Under the pieces are notes generated by a model that did no database searches, had not been told where the DNA came from, and was given only the letters and a program-made list of their open reading frames with translations. A stretch of 64,000 nt of DNA from an uncultured Bacteroidia bacterium (GTDB lineage Bacteria; Bacteroidota; Bacteroidia; Bacteroidales; F082). Position numbers and translations under genes: made by a program. Shown in pieces: positions 16,052 to 24,073 of this stretch. The DNA lies in NCBI GenBank assembly GCA_902799345.1, contig CADBZW010000011.1:1-64000 (forward strand), in the 5' to 3' direction. Position 1 is the stretch's first letter. Every line of letters starts with the position of its first letter.

Positions 16052-17577
16052 TGTTTCACAAATTTACGAGTCTCACCATTCGCGCGAAGTACATACATAC
16101 CCTTGGGCAAGTCGCTGATATCGATTCTATTCACCTCGTTTTCGAGTTGAACTGTCATCGTGACCTTTCCGTTCATGTCGAGGATCTCAGCTTGACCATC
16201 CGCTTGATTCACAAACACATCGACGAAATCCGTAGCGGGATTGGGGCACACACGAAACGCGGATTCGGACTCCAGCAGTTCAGGCCTCACCGCCACTGGA
16301 GTATCGGAATGAGCCTCGATCACGGCCTCAATCGTCCTGCTGCACACGGCACAGAAAGGCGCATAATTGCGCATCATGCAGTTACGTTGCGGCCGATACA
16401 TGCCTTCCTCCAAATAACCTCCGCCCTCAAAAGCCCCCACTGTATTGTTATACTGATTGGTGTTAGGCGTGGGAATAGGTGTGCCGGGAGCGACAAGGTC
16501 AGCCCACTTCGAGTCAAAGTCCACCAAAGTGGTGATATTGGGTTCCCAAGGCTCAATGTTCAGGTTATAGAGCAAGGCCAGCGGATTGTCAGGCTCCTCG
16601 TATTCGTCGGCCAGACCCGCGAAAGCATGGCCAAACTCATGCACAATGACATCGGATGTCGACATGTTACCCGCCGTGCTCATCGAATAGAAGTTGTAGA
16701 ATCCGCCGCCACCATAGTTACTGCTGTTCACCAAGATATAAATCTGGTCGTAAGGCGCATTGGCGGCCACGTCCTTCACCGAGAAGTAATCACGGGTGGT
16801 GCAATAGCGGTCAATGTAAAAGGTGTAGAAATGCGCATTGAGGATGGTACGCACCCAAAAGTGATACGCAGGAATATCGACACCGCTCTCCTCGGATGGG
16901 GCCAGCACCGCACGGAAATTGAAGTCGTTGATATGGCTTGCAAACGGCTCAGCCTGGGCGAATACATCCGCCAGATTCTGACAATCTTGTTGAAACTGAG
17001 ACATCTCTTCAGCGGTATAGCCTTCAGGCAGAATCACGATGTCCACCTTGCTTTCGGGCGTGCCGTTGACCCTGACATCATAGACCGGAAACACATAGCG
17101 CTGCTCCGTGGTGTTGAAGATTTCGTCAGGCTCATAAAGCTTTGAGAAGACTTCTTCAAACTCGCCATCGAAATTCCTGACTTCGAGGATGACATAGGCC
17201 TCGTTGCGCGGCAACGGAACACTCACGGATTCCTCATAGCAGCGTTCCATCACATGGGCTTCGTCGGTGGTCTGCCATTCCTGGAACAAGGTGTTGTAGC
17301 CTCTCGAATAAATCAAGGTATTGGTTTGTGCATCAACCACTTTTACTCTGTTGGTGCCAAAATTGAATGGGTCAATCAAATTGACTTTTGAGCCACCGAA
17401 ATACGGTTCAATAACGAAACGCTCAAACACATAATGCGAGCCTTCGGCATTACCGCATTGGAAGACATCCATACGCAGCGAGCCTTCGTCATGGAAATAC
17501 TGGTCAAAACTGATGCTTTGCGCTTTCGAAAGCAGCGAAAACGCCATGGCAAACAGTAGGATAAAGGTCTTTTTCAT
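16048..17577 (-). CDS. Secreted peptidase M64 (IgA-peptidase family) with T9SS sorting domain
   Basis: The 509-residue protein has a signal peptide (residues 1-19, ending SKAQ), an N-terminal beta domain and an M64 catalytic domain with ESKVDIVILPEGYT near 160 and the zinc motif HEFGHAFAGLADEY with His313, Glu314 and His317. A CMMRNYAPFCAVCSR motif follows, typical of M64. The last 70 residues (from VCPNPATDFVDV to a terminal KFVKQ) are a type IX secretion C-terminal domain, so the enzyme is probably exported across the outer membrane and attached or released. M64 includes a ClosTridium IgA-cleaving enzyme; the substrate here is unknown. It is the first gene of the operon with GH29 and the UDG-like gene. 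Confidence 0.92.
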   Translation of the reverse strand: MKKTFILLFAMAFSLLSKAQSISFDQYFHDEGSLRMDVFQCGNAEGSHYVFERFVIEPYFGGSKVNLIDPFNFGTNRVKVVDAQTNTLIYSRGYNTLFQEWQTTDEAHVMERCYEESVSVPLPRNEAYVILEVRNFDGEFEEVFSKLYEPDEIFNTTEQRYVFPVYDVRVNGTPESKVDIVILPEGYTAEEMSQFQQDCQNLADVFAQAEPFASHINDFNFRAVLAPSEESGVDIPAYHFWVRTILNAHFYTFYIDRYCTTRDYFSVKDVAANAPYDQIYILVNSSNYGGGGFYNFYSMSTAGNMSTSDVIVHEFGHAFAGLADEYEEPDNPLALLYNLNIEPWEPNITTLVDFDSKWADLVAPGTPIPTPNTNQYNNTVGAFEGGGYLEEGMYRPQRNCMMRNYAPFCAVCSRTIEAVIEAHSDTPVAVRPELLESESAFRVCPNPATDFVDVFVNQADGQAEILDMNGKVTMTVQLENEVNRIDISDLPKGMYVLRANGETRKFVKQ

Positions 17578-17603
17578 TATAAACGGGGTTATTAGTGAAC
17601 AAG

Positions 17604-17611
17604 CAAAAGTA
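17604..17611 (-). promoter_or_regulatory. -7 promoter box for the M64-GH29-UDG operon
   Basis: TACTTTTG followed by C on the minus strand, 26 bp before the M64 start codon; a second box-like TAATTTTG overlaps just upstream. Confidence 0.6.
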
Positions 17612-17663
17612 CAAAATTATCAAACAATCAAGGCAGAAATCGTTTTTATGTCGTCAGCGAACA

Positions 17664-17700
17664 TAAAAACGGCAGCCCCGGACAATGCCGAGGCCGCCAA
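17664..17700 (-). terminator. Rho-independent terminator of the BACON lipoprotein operon
   Basis: On the minus strand GGCGGCCTCGG pairs (with wobbles) with CCGGGGCTGCC around CATTGT and is followed by GTTTTTA. It lies 33 bp past the stop at 17733. Confidence 0.65.
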
Positions 17701-17732
17701 AAATAAAATAGACACGTACTATAGTTTATTTC

Positions 17733-19607
17733 TTATTGCTTTGCGTTGTACAAAGCTTGAACTTCGGTCGCACTCAAAGCGCGGCTATAGCTGCGGAAAT
17801 TGTCGAGCTTGCCATTGAAGTTGGTCTTGTTGTCAAGCATTCTGCAATTGCTTCCGAAATAGGTCGCGCCAGGCGTGTTCCACATATAGTCAGTATTCGT
17901 GGAGGTGGCATATAACATGCCATCAAAGTAAATCATGCCCATTGCGCCGTTGTACGTGAAGGTCACCATGTGCCATTGGTTGTTGGTATAGGCCTCAATG
18001 GTGTTGTCCGACTCAATGCGTTTACGCCAATCGGCAAAGCGCATGAAGAACTTGGAACCCGTGGTGATGGCCATGACGCATTCGTCGTACGTACCGACCA
18101 AATCGCTGCCATATTGGTCAGAACCAATCAGGTATTGACCCACGTTAGCGGTCTTGAACCAGAAGCTGATCGTGTAGTTGTTGCTGGAGGGAACGACATT
18201 GCTCTGCACGAGAATGAACGAGTTGCCGTCGAACTGCATCGACTTGCCCTGTCCGCTTGGCGTATCGGATGATGCCACAGCGCCTGCGCTAATGCCCGTG
18301 AAGTTACCGGTATAATCTACAAGGTCTTGTTCGTCGAAATTGAAGAAGCAATACAGACCTTCACCCACCACGACGGTGTTATCGAAATATTTGGCCGACA
18401 CCGCAATGCTGGCGGTGTTGCCGCCACCACTCACTGTGATGTTGGTCGATACATCGTTGCTAAACATGGAGCGGTCAATAAGGACAGTCACGAGGCTGGC
18501 GTTGCCGGCAACGGTGCTGCCCGACATGGGGCTGATGGTCAGCCAGTTTACAGCCGGAGTGCTGATGGTCCAATCCAGCACGCTGCTGTTGGTGCCAATG
18601 TTCCTCACTTGGAAAGTCATGGCTGTCTCTTGCTCGCCAAAGTCAAGCGCATTTTCGCTGAGTTGCAGAATGGCGACTCCGCTACCCTCTGACTGTGCGT
18701 TGAAGACGATGGTGGATGACATGCCAGCGCCATTCACGGTGACACTTGTGGAAACGATACCGTTGAATTTCGTGCGGTCGATGGTGGCCATCACCATGGT
18801 GGAGTTACCTCCTGCCGTGCTGCCCGAGGTGGGACTGAGCGTCAGCCAATCCACGGTGATGTTCGAGCAAGTCCAGTTGAGCGTGGTACCATTCGGACCG
18901 ACATTCATCACAGAGAAAGAAAGGTTGTTGGCCGTGGTGCCAAAGTCGAGCGTAGTCTCGCTCAGTTGTAACTGCGGGGCATTGTCGCCCGAAACGGTGA
19001 CATTGATGGGCAACACGACACTATGGTCTGCGCTACGCACGGTGATGTTGGCCGTGGTGGTTTGCGACAGCAGCGAGCGGTCGATGGCGACGTTGACGGT
19101 GGTTTCCTGTCCGCCCTGGATGCTACCCGTCGAAGGCGAGGTCTCCAACCAGTTCAGGCTTTCCACGATTTCCCAACTCATGGCATTGGTCGTGCTAACG
19201 TTGATGATCTTGAAGCTCATCTGCGTGAAGTTGGTACCGAAGTCGAGGTAATCCACGTTAAGGCGGAAGCCCGTGGCAGCGGGACGCAGCTGCATGTCGC
19301 CCGACGACACGTTACCAGATGTAATGGTGATGTTCTTCGTGTTGCTCTCGAAGCCACTCTTCGTGCCTTGCACGGTGTAGTTGCCAGGTTCGAGGTTGTT
19401 GAACTCATAGCGGCCATCACTGCCAGTGACAGCGGAAGCACCCGTGGGGCTAAGCGAGATGTTCACACCTTGGATGGGTTCCGAGGTGGCGTAGTTGGTC
19501 ACAAGACCTTGGATTTTGCCCGTGGCAACTTCTTTTTTACACGAGGTCGAGAACAGACCCAATGCGAGGACGAGAACGACGCCCATGACTAGTTTCATTT
19601 TTTTCAT
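17733..19607 (-). CDS. Surface lipoprotein: carboxypeptidase-regulatory domain, BACON repeats, LamG-like domain
   Basis: The 624-residue protein has a lipoprotein signal (GLFSTSC, Cys23). Residues about 30-110 are a carboxypeptidase-regulatory-like beta domain (GKIQGLVTNYATSEPIQGV). Three BACON-type repeats follow, each with a LDFGxxxxxxxFxxxN strand, a conserved Trp (NWLE, DWLT, NWLT) and VxIDRSxxS. The last 200 residues resemble a LamG/concanavalin-like lectin fold (YTISFWFKT, FYFDG-type and NWHMV-type motifs, here NQWHMVTFTYNG). BACON domains are associated with glycan or mucin binding at the surface of gut Bacteroidota. It is probably a carbohydrate- or matrix-binding surface protein. It is the second gene after its shorter paralog, with 28 bp between. 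Confidence 0.88.
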   Translation of the reverse strand: MKKMKLVMGVVLVLALGLFSTSCKKEVATGKIQGLVTNYATSEPIQGVNISLSPTGASAVTGSDGRYEFNNLEPGNYTVQGTKSGFESNTKNITITSGNVSSGDMQLRPAATGFRLNVDYLDFGTNFTQMSFKIINVSTTNAMSWEIVESLNWLETSPSTGSIQGGQETTVNVAIDRSLLSQTTTANITVRSADHSVVLPINVTVSGDNAPQLQLSETTLDFGTTANNLSFSVMNVGPNGTTLNWTCSNITVDWLTLSPTSGSTAGGNSTMVMATIDRTKFNGIVSTSVTVNGAGMSSTIVFNAQSEGSGVAILQLSENALDFGEQETAMTFQVRNIGTNSSVLDWTISTPAVNWLTISPMSGSTVAGNASLVTVLIDRSMFSNDVSTNITVSGGGNTASIAVSAKYFDNTVVVGEGLYCFFNFDEQDLVDYTGNFTGISAGAVASSDTPSGQGKSMQFDGNSFILVQSNVVPSSNNYTISFWFKTANVGQYLIGSDQYGSDLVGTYDECVMAITTGSKFFMRFADWRKRIESDNTIEAYTNNQWHMVTFTYNGAMGMIYFDGMLYATSTNTDYMWNTPGATYFGSNCRMLDNKTNFNGKLDNFRSYSRALSATEVQALYNAKQ

Positions 19608-19635
19608 AGGTATAAAGATTTAATAGGTTTTTAAA

Positions 19636-20274
19636 TTACAAACTCACACTGACCGGCAGCACCATCTCCATGTCAGCGGAATGAATGGTGACGTTACCCG
19701 TTGTGGTGTGGGAAAGCAAACTGCGGTCGACGGTGACGGTGAGGGTCACTTCCTGGCCACCTTGTAAATTACCTGAATTGGGGGTAACCGTCAGCCAGTT
19801 CAGGCTTTCAATAATCTCCCAACTCATCGATAAGGTCTCACTCGCGTTGATAATCTTGAAGGTCAGCGTATTAAAGGCTGAACCAAAGTCGAGGTAGTCT
19901 ACGTTGAGGCGGAAGCCCGACACGACGGGTTTCAGCATCATATCGCCCGACGACACTTGGTCTTCGACGATTTTGATGGTCTTCGTGTTGCTCTCAAAAC
20001 CATTCTTCATGCCCTGCACGGTGTAAAGACCTGGTTCCAGGTTGGCGAACTCGTAGCGTCCGTCACTGCCCGTCACGGCGGAGGCTCCCGTCGGGCTGAG
20101 CGAGATGTTCACGCCCTGGATGGGTTCTGAGGTGTTGAGGTTGGTCACAAAGCCCTGTATTTTGCCATACTTTGTCGGGTTTGTGATGTCGTTGATTTTC
20201 TTACATGAAGTCGCCACGCACAGCGCAAAGGCGAGCACTGCGAAAACGGCCGATTTTAAATGTTGTTTTCTCAT
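19636..20274 (-). CDS. Lipoprotein with carboxypeptidase-regulatory and one BACON domain (paralog of the next gene)
   Basis: This 212-residue lipoprotein (lipobox VATSC) carries the same regulatory-like domain and first BACON unit as the longer gene downstream. The two are nearly identical over about 120 residues, including ISLSPTGASAVTGSDGRYEF and GFRLNVDYLDFG, then the short one ends after VLPVSVSL. I chose the ATG at 20274 because it gives a compact signal peptide (MRKQHLKSAVFAVLAFAL); in-frame upstream ATGs exist at 20298 and 20370. It looks like a tandem duplication in which this copy lacks the extra BACON and LamG parts. Its promoter lies in the interval shared with the divergent AraC gene, where I see only an imperfect -7 box (GACATTTG). 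Confidence 0.85.
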   Translation of the reverse strand: MRKQHLKSAVFAVLAFALCVATSCKKINDITNPTKYGKIQGFVTNLNTSEPIQGVNISLSPTGASAVTGSDGRYEFANLEPGLYTVQGMKNGFESNTKTIKIVEDQVSSGDMMLKPVVSGFRLNVDYLDFGSAFNTLTFKIINASETLSMSWEIIESLNWLTVTPNSGNLQGGQEVTLTVTVDRSLLSHTTTGNVTIHSADMEMVLPVSVSL

Positions 20275-20360
20275 TTTGATTTGTTTGGGTTGATACATTT
20301 CATTCTTTTTTGCAAATGTCACCATAATTCTCCGCATCGGTCTTTCATTCGCCCAAAAAG

Positions 20361-20435
20361 CGGCTTGCAATGCGTAAAAAACAAAGGTTCAGTTTTATCA
20401 TTTCGTAAAAATTCGGTTTGCAATGCGTAAAAAAC
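20361..20435 (+). promoter_or_regulatory. Direct repeat pair, candidate operator between divergent genes
   Basis: A 22-bp sequence (core TTGCAATGCGTAAAAAAC) occurs at 20361-20382 and again at 20414-20435 with one mismatch. The start-to-start distance is 53 bp, about five helical turns. A partial third match TCGTAAAAAT lies between them at about 20403. The spot lies between the BACON lipoprotein operon and the AraC-type regulator, suiting a regulator-binding site; AraC proteins commonly bind direct repeats. Confidence 0.55.
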
Positions 20436-20478
20436 CAGGTAATTGGCGTGGTTTGTTAAATAGGGGAAATAAAAAAAG

Positions 20479-20486
20479 TACCTTTG
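20479..20486 (+). promoter_or_regulatory. -7 promoter box for the AraC-family gene
   Basis: TACCTTTG followed by C ends 5 bp before the ATG at 20492, so transcription should start at or beside the start codon. Confidence 0.65.
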
Positions 20487-20491
20487 CAAAC

Positions 20492-21586
20492 ATGAATACC
20501 GACTCATTCTACATATTGCTGCTAAGCTTCGTGTCTGGCATGACGCAATGTTTATTGACGTTATGTGGCATTTATATGCTATTGAAACACCGAAACTACC
20601 AGTTTTTGCATGGTTTTGGCTTTTTCAACAACTTTGTGGTTTTAGCTTGCAGTGAACAACCTTACTCTGAGTTCCTCAGCACCTTCTTGGTACTCTTCGA
20701 CTATGTGATTGTGGGCGGCTACATGATGTTTGCGATGTCGTTAGTGTTTCCTAATCGTTACAGAATGCGTCAGCTTCTGCTTTTGGAAATACCTTATTTA
20801 ATAGCCATGCTCTTATTTGCTATTTGCCGAAATTCCATAGTTTTGGCAGTCGTGCAAATATACACCTTAGCGGTTTCATTGGTCTTACTGGTGTATTTGG
20901 TCCGTTCCATCAAGAAGCATACTCGAATGTTACTGGACAACGTTGGAGACTTGGATTATTTCGATCTATGTTGGAGCAACGTTTTGATCATCCTTTATTT
21001 CGCTTTCCAGCTACTGTGGGCTATTGAAAGCGTTTCGCAACAGTCATGGTTTTCAGAACCCTCTACCGGAATCAACCTGCTTTTCGACACGCTCTATTGC
21101 TTCATCTGCATCGGCATTGCTTTATACGTCATGCACAAACTGATACATCAGCAGGTGTTCACCCTCTCCCCCGCCGATGAATGTGAAAACGAGCCTCAAG
21201 AGCCAGCCACTACCACTTCTCAACCCAAAGCTAGTAAGCCATTGATTGGCTGCGACATCGACAAGGTGATGAAAGAAAAGCGTTACTATCAAGACAACAC
21301 GCTGACATTGCAAAAGTTGGCGCAGCATCTGGGCACCAACCGGCAGTACCTCAGCAACCATATTAATCAAGAATGTCATATGACCTTCTACGACTACATC
21401 AACGATTTCCGTTTGGAAGAGGTCAAAGCCATGTTGGAGAGCAAAGACATTGAAAACCAACATTCTTTGGAAGACATCGCCACGATGGCAGGCTTTAATT
21501 CCTATTCTACTTTCCTTCGTTCTTTCAAGAAAAAATACGATAAAACGCCATCGCAATATTTGGCAGAAAGAGACCAAGGCAGCTGA
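20492..21586 (+). CDS. Membrane-embedded AraC-family transcriptional regulator
   Basis: The 364-residue protein has about six hydrophobic membrane segments in residues 1-215 (for example IVGGYMMFAMSLVF and LLLVYLV), a short linker with PATTTSQPK, and a C-terminal AraC domain at about 255-360. Both helix-turn-helices are visible (TLQKLAQHLGTNRQYLSNHI and SLEDIATMAGFNSYSTFLRSF), ending in the usual KTPSQYL. It probably senses a signal at the membrane and activates nearby genes. The candidate targets are the divergent BACON operon, whose intergenic region carries a direct repeat, or the galactose genes downstream. The next start codon would be M17 if the transcript is not leaderless. Confidence 0.88.
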   Translation: MNTDSFYILLLSFVSGMTQCLLTLCGIYMLLKHRNYQFLHGFGFFNNFVVLACSEQPYSEFLSTFLVLFDYVIVGGYMMFAMSLVFPNRYRMRQLLLLEIPYLIAMLLFAICRNSIVLAVVQIYTLAVSLVLLVYLVRSIKKHTRMLLDNVGDLDYFDLCWSNVLIILYFAFQLLWAIESVSQQSWFSEPSTGINLLFDTLYCFICIGIALYVMHKLIHQQVFTLSPADECENEPQEPATTTSQPKASKPLIGCDIDKVMKEKRYYQDNTLTLQKLAQHLGTNRQYLSNHINQECHMTFYDYINDFRLEEVKAMLESKDIENQHSLEDIATMAGFNSYSTFLRSFKKKYDKTPSQYLAERDQGS

Positions 21587-21669
21587 CCTTCAAAAAAAGT
21601 CAAATTTTTCGGTGGATGCTCGTGTTTTTTTCTTAACTTGCGCCCAAATTTGCAAAAACGAAAAACGCT

Positions 21670-22815
21670 ATGACCACTGAAGAATTGAAATCCATTTTCA
21701 AGCAACGCTTTGGAAACGAAGGCGTTGTCTACACTTCACCCGGACGCATCAACCTCATCGGCGAACACACTGACTACAATGGTGGCTACGTCTTCCCTGG
21801 TGCCATCGATAAAGGCATCTACGCCGTGATTAGGCTTAACGGGACCGACAAGGTACGTGCCTATTCCATTGATAAAGAGGACTATCGCGAATTTGGGCTG
21901 AAGGAAGAAGACTGCCCCAACATGCATTGGGCCAACTACATTTTCGGTGTATGCCGCGAAATACAAAAACGAGGCTACTCCATCGGCGGTTTTGACACCG
22001 TGTTCTTCGGCAATGTGCCGATTGGCGCGGGAATGTCGTCGTCGGCAGCCCTGGAAAGCACCTACGCCTTTGCCCTCAACGAGCTGTTTAACCTCAACAT
22101 CGACAAGTTCGAGTTGGCTCGCATCGGTCAAGCCACGGAACACAACTATGTCGGCGTGAAGTGCGGTATCATGGACCAGTTCGCCTCCCTCTTCGGCAAG
22201 GCCGGCCACCTGATGCGTCTCAACTGCGCCACGATGGAGTTTGAGTACTTCCCCTTCAACCCCAAGGGCTACAAGGTGGTGCTACTCGACACGGTGGTGA
22301 AGCATGAGCTAGCATCATCTGCTTACAACAAACGCCGTGAGTCGTGTGAGAACGCTTGCGCCCACATTGCCAAAAAACATCCCGAGGTGAAATATCTTAG
22401 CGATGCCACTATGGAAATGCTCAATGAAGTGAAGGCCGAGATTCCAGCCGAGGATTACATGCGTGCGGAATATGTCATCGGTGAAAAGCAACGCGTCCTC
22501 GACGTTTGCGACGCCTTGGAAAAAGGTGACTATGAGACCGTTGGCGATCGCATGTACGGCACGCACTACGGCATGAGCAAACTTTACGAAGTAAGTTGTG
22601 AGGAACTTGATTACCTCAACGACATCGCCAAGGATTGTGGCGTGACGGGTTCCCGTGTGATGGGTGGCGGCTTCGGCGGCTGCACCATCAACCTGGTGAA
22701 GGAAGACCTTTACGATGCCTTCATCGCCACAGCAAAGGAGAAATTCGCCGCCAAATTCGGCCATGAACCGAAGGTTTATGACGTAGTCATTTCTGACGGA
22801 GCGAGAAGATTATAA
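21670..22815 (+). CDS. galK: Galactokinase
   Basis: GalK phosphorylates galactose to galactose-1-phosphate with ATP, first committed step of the Leloir pathway. The 381-residue protein is of normal length and has the galactokinase signature GRINLIGEHTDYNGGYVFP at residues 25-43, the GHMP ATP-binding VPIGAGMSSSAALES near 117-131, the catalytic region VGVKCGIMDQFASLFG, and the terminal GHMP motif GGGFGGCTINLV. It starts the galactose operon, 83 bp after the AraC gene. The promoter is not certain: AAATTTG at about 21649 is an imperfect -7 box. A dispersed repeat (copy B) follows its stop codon. Confidence 0.96.
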   Translation: MTTEELKSIFKQRFGNEGVVYTSPGRINLIGEHTDYNGGYVFPGAIDKGIYAVIRLNGTDKVRAYSIDKEDYREFGLKEEDCPNMHWANYIFGVCREIQKRGYSIGGFDTVFFGNVPIGAGMSSSAALESTYAFALNELFNLNIDKFELARIGQATEHNYVGVKCGIMDQFASLFGKAGHLMRLNCATMEFEYFPFNPKGYKVVLLDTVVKHELASSAYNKRRESCENACAHIAKKHPEVKYLSDATMEMLNEVKAEIPAEDYMRAEYVIGEKQRVLDVCDALEKGDYETVGDRMYGTHYGMSKLYEVSCEELDYLNDIAKDCGVTGSRVMGGGFGGCTINLVKEDLYDAFIATAKEKFAAKFGHEPKVYDVVISDGARRL

Positions 22816-22819
22816 TTAT

Positions 22820-22956
22820 CACAAAACATTCAAAACAATGCAAAACTTCAAAGGTATTGATGTGCGGCTACACAACCGTGTCGCCGCCGGAAAGCCGCTG
22901 GTTGGCCGGCTTCCCCCAACCTTGAAATTTGTTTTGTAAGTTTTGTGGGTTTTGTA
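22820..22956. repeat. Dispersed ~137-bp element, copy B
   Basis: It has the same plan as copy A at 7793-7928: three CAAAAC hexamers spaced 9-10 bp, a nearly identical GC-rich core containing GTCGCCGCCGGAAAGCCGC, and three inverted GTTTTG hexamers. It starts 4 bp after the galK stop, so the insertion position relative to a gene end is the same as for copy A. Confidence 0.8.
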
Positions 22957-22999
22957 AAAACAACAATTAAACGATTAAACAATAAACAATTCAACATAA

Positions 23000-23902
23000 A
23001 TGAAACCTACCCTATTAGTTTTAGCCGCTGGAATGGGTTCCCGTTACGGAGCTCTGAAGCAAATGGACGGCGTCGGCCCTAACAACGAAGCCATCCTCGA
23101 TTATTCCATTTATGACGCCAAGCGCGCCGGTTTCGGCAAAGTGGTCTTCGTCATCCGCGAGGACTTCGCCGAGGCCTTCAAGAAAGTCAACAACACGGAG
23201 AAATTCGGCATCCCCGTTGAATATGTCTACCAATCCCTTGACAAACTGCCGGAAGGCTTTAGCGTCCCTGAAGGGCGCGTCAAGCCTTGGGGCACCTGCC
23301 ATGCCGTCTTGATGGCCAAGGACGTGATCCACGAGCCTTTCGCCGCCATCAACGCTGACGACTTCTATGGCAAGGAAGCCTACGAGGTCTTGGCCAAGTA
23401 TCTCATGGAATGTGAAGGCAAGAAAGGTGCTTACAGCATGGTGGCCTATAAGTTGCGCAACACCATGTCGGACTTCGGCACGGTGAGTCGTGGCATTTGC
23501 ACTGCCGATGCGGAAGGCAACCTCCAAACCATCGTAGAGCGCACGGCCATCGGTCACACCAAAGACGGCGGCGCAGCCTACACCGACGAGACAGGCTCGC
23601 ATCCGTTAGACATGGATTCGCTCGTCTCGATGAACTTCTTCGGCTTCACGCCCGACTTCTTCTCCTATTCCGAGAAGGGCTTCGTCGAGTTCCTGAAGGG
23701 ACCCGCCCAGACCAACATCAAAGCCGAGTTCTTCATCCCGCTGATGGTCAACCAAGCCATTAATGACGGAACGGCCAAGCTGAAAGTGTTGTCGAGCAAC
23801 GCCTCTTGGTTTGGCGTGACCTACAAGGAAGACAAGCCCGACGTGATGCGGAAAATCAAGGAATTGATCGAGAAGGGCGTGTACCCAGAGCATTTATGGT
23901 AA
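23000..23902 (+). CDS. Sugar nucleotidyltransferase (NTP_transferase fold) of the galactose operon
   Basis: The 300-residue protein has the GT-A-like nucleotidyltransferase fold: VLAAGMGSRYGALKQMDGVG at the nucleotide-binding loop (residues 7-26), KPWGTCHAVL near 97, INADDFYG near 115 with metal-binding acidic residues, and SMNFFGFTPDFF near 213. Family members join sugar-1-phosphates to nucleotides. Placed between galK and galM and with no galT in the window, it may act as a UTP:hexose-1-phosphate uridylyltransferase, giving UDP-galactose or UDP-glucose; this is an inference from context. It is followed by a hairpin repeat before galM. Confidence 0.85.
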   Translation: MKPTLLVLAAGMGSRYGALKQMDGVGPNNEAILDYSIYDAKRAGFGKVVFVIREDFAEAFKKVNNTEKFGIPVEYVYQSLDKLPEGFSVPEGRVKPWGTCHAVLMAKDVIHEPFAAINADDFYGKEAYEVLAKYLMECEGKKGAYSMVAYKLRNTMSDFGTVSRGICTADAEGNLQTIVERTAIGHTKDGGAAYTDETGSHPLDMDSLVSMNFFGFTPDFFSYSEKGFVEFLKGPAQTNIKAEFFIPLMVNQAINDGTAKLKVLSSNASWFGVTYKEDKPDVMRKIKELIEKGVYPEHLW

Positions 23903-23939
23903 AGTATTATTGAATGATCCACGAGACACATTCCACAAA

Positions 23940-24026
23940 GGAGTCATTGCGGACTTGATCCGCAATCTCCTAAGGCGAAGGAAATCCTTCATGCATAGGA
24001 GATGGCGGATGTCCCTCCGCCATGAC
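23940..24026. repeat. Intergenic palindromic repeat with two hairpins
   Basis: TTGCGGA-CTTGA-TCCGCAA is flanked by GGAGTCA and TCTCC, and a second hairpin around TGGCGGATGTCCCTCCGCCA follows, ending ATGAC, which pairs with the opening GTCAT. Such TTGCGGAnTTGATCCGCAATCTCC units are a common dispersed intergenic repeat (from memory). It lies between two genes of one operon. Confidence 0.65.
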
Positions 24027-24073
24027 ACAAAAAGGTCAGTGTTCCCGTTACCTTGTATTGAAACAACCATATT

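Noticed and set aside
15961..17145. Open frame opposite the M64 and GH29 genes (394 codons)
   Set aside because: Overlaps two genes with intact catalytic motifs and their ATGA junction.
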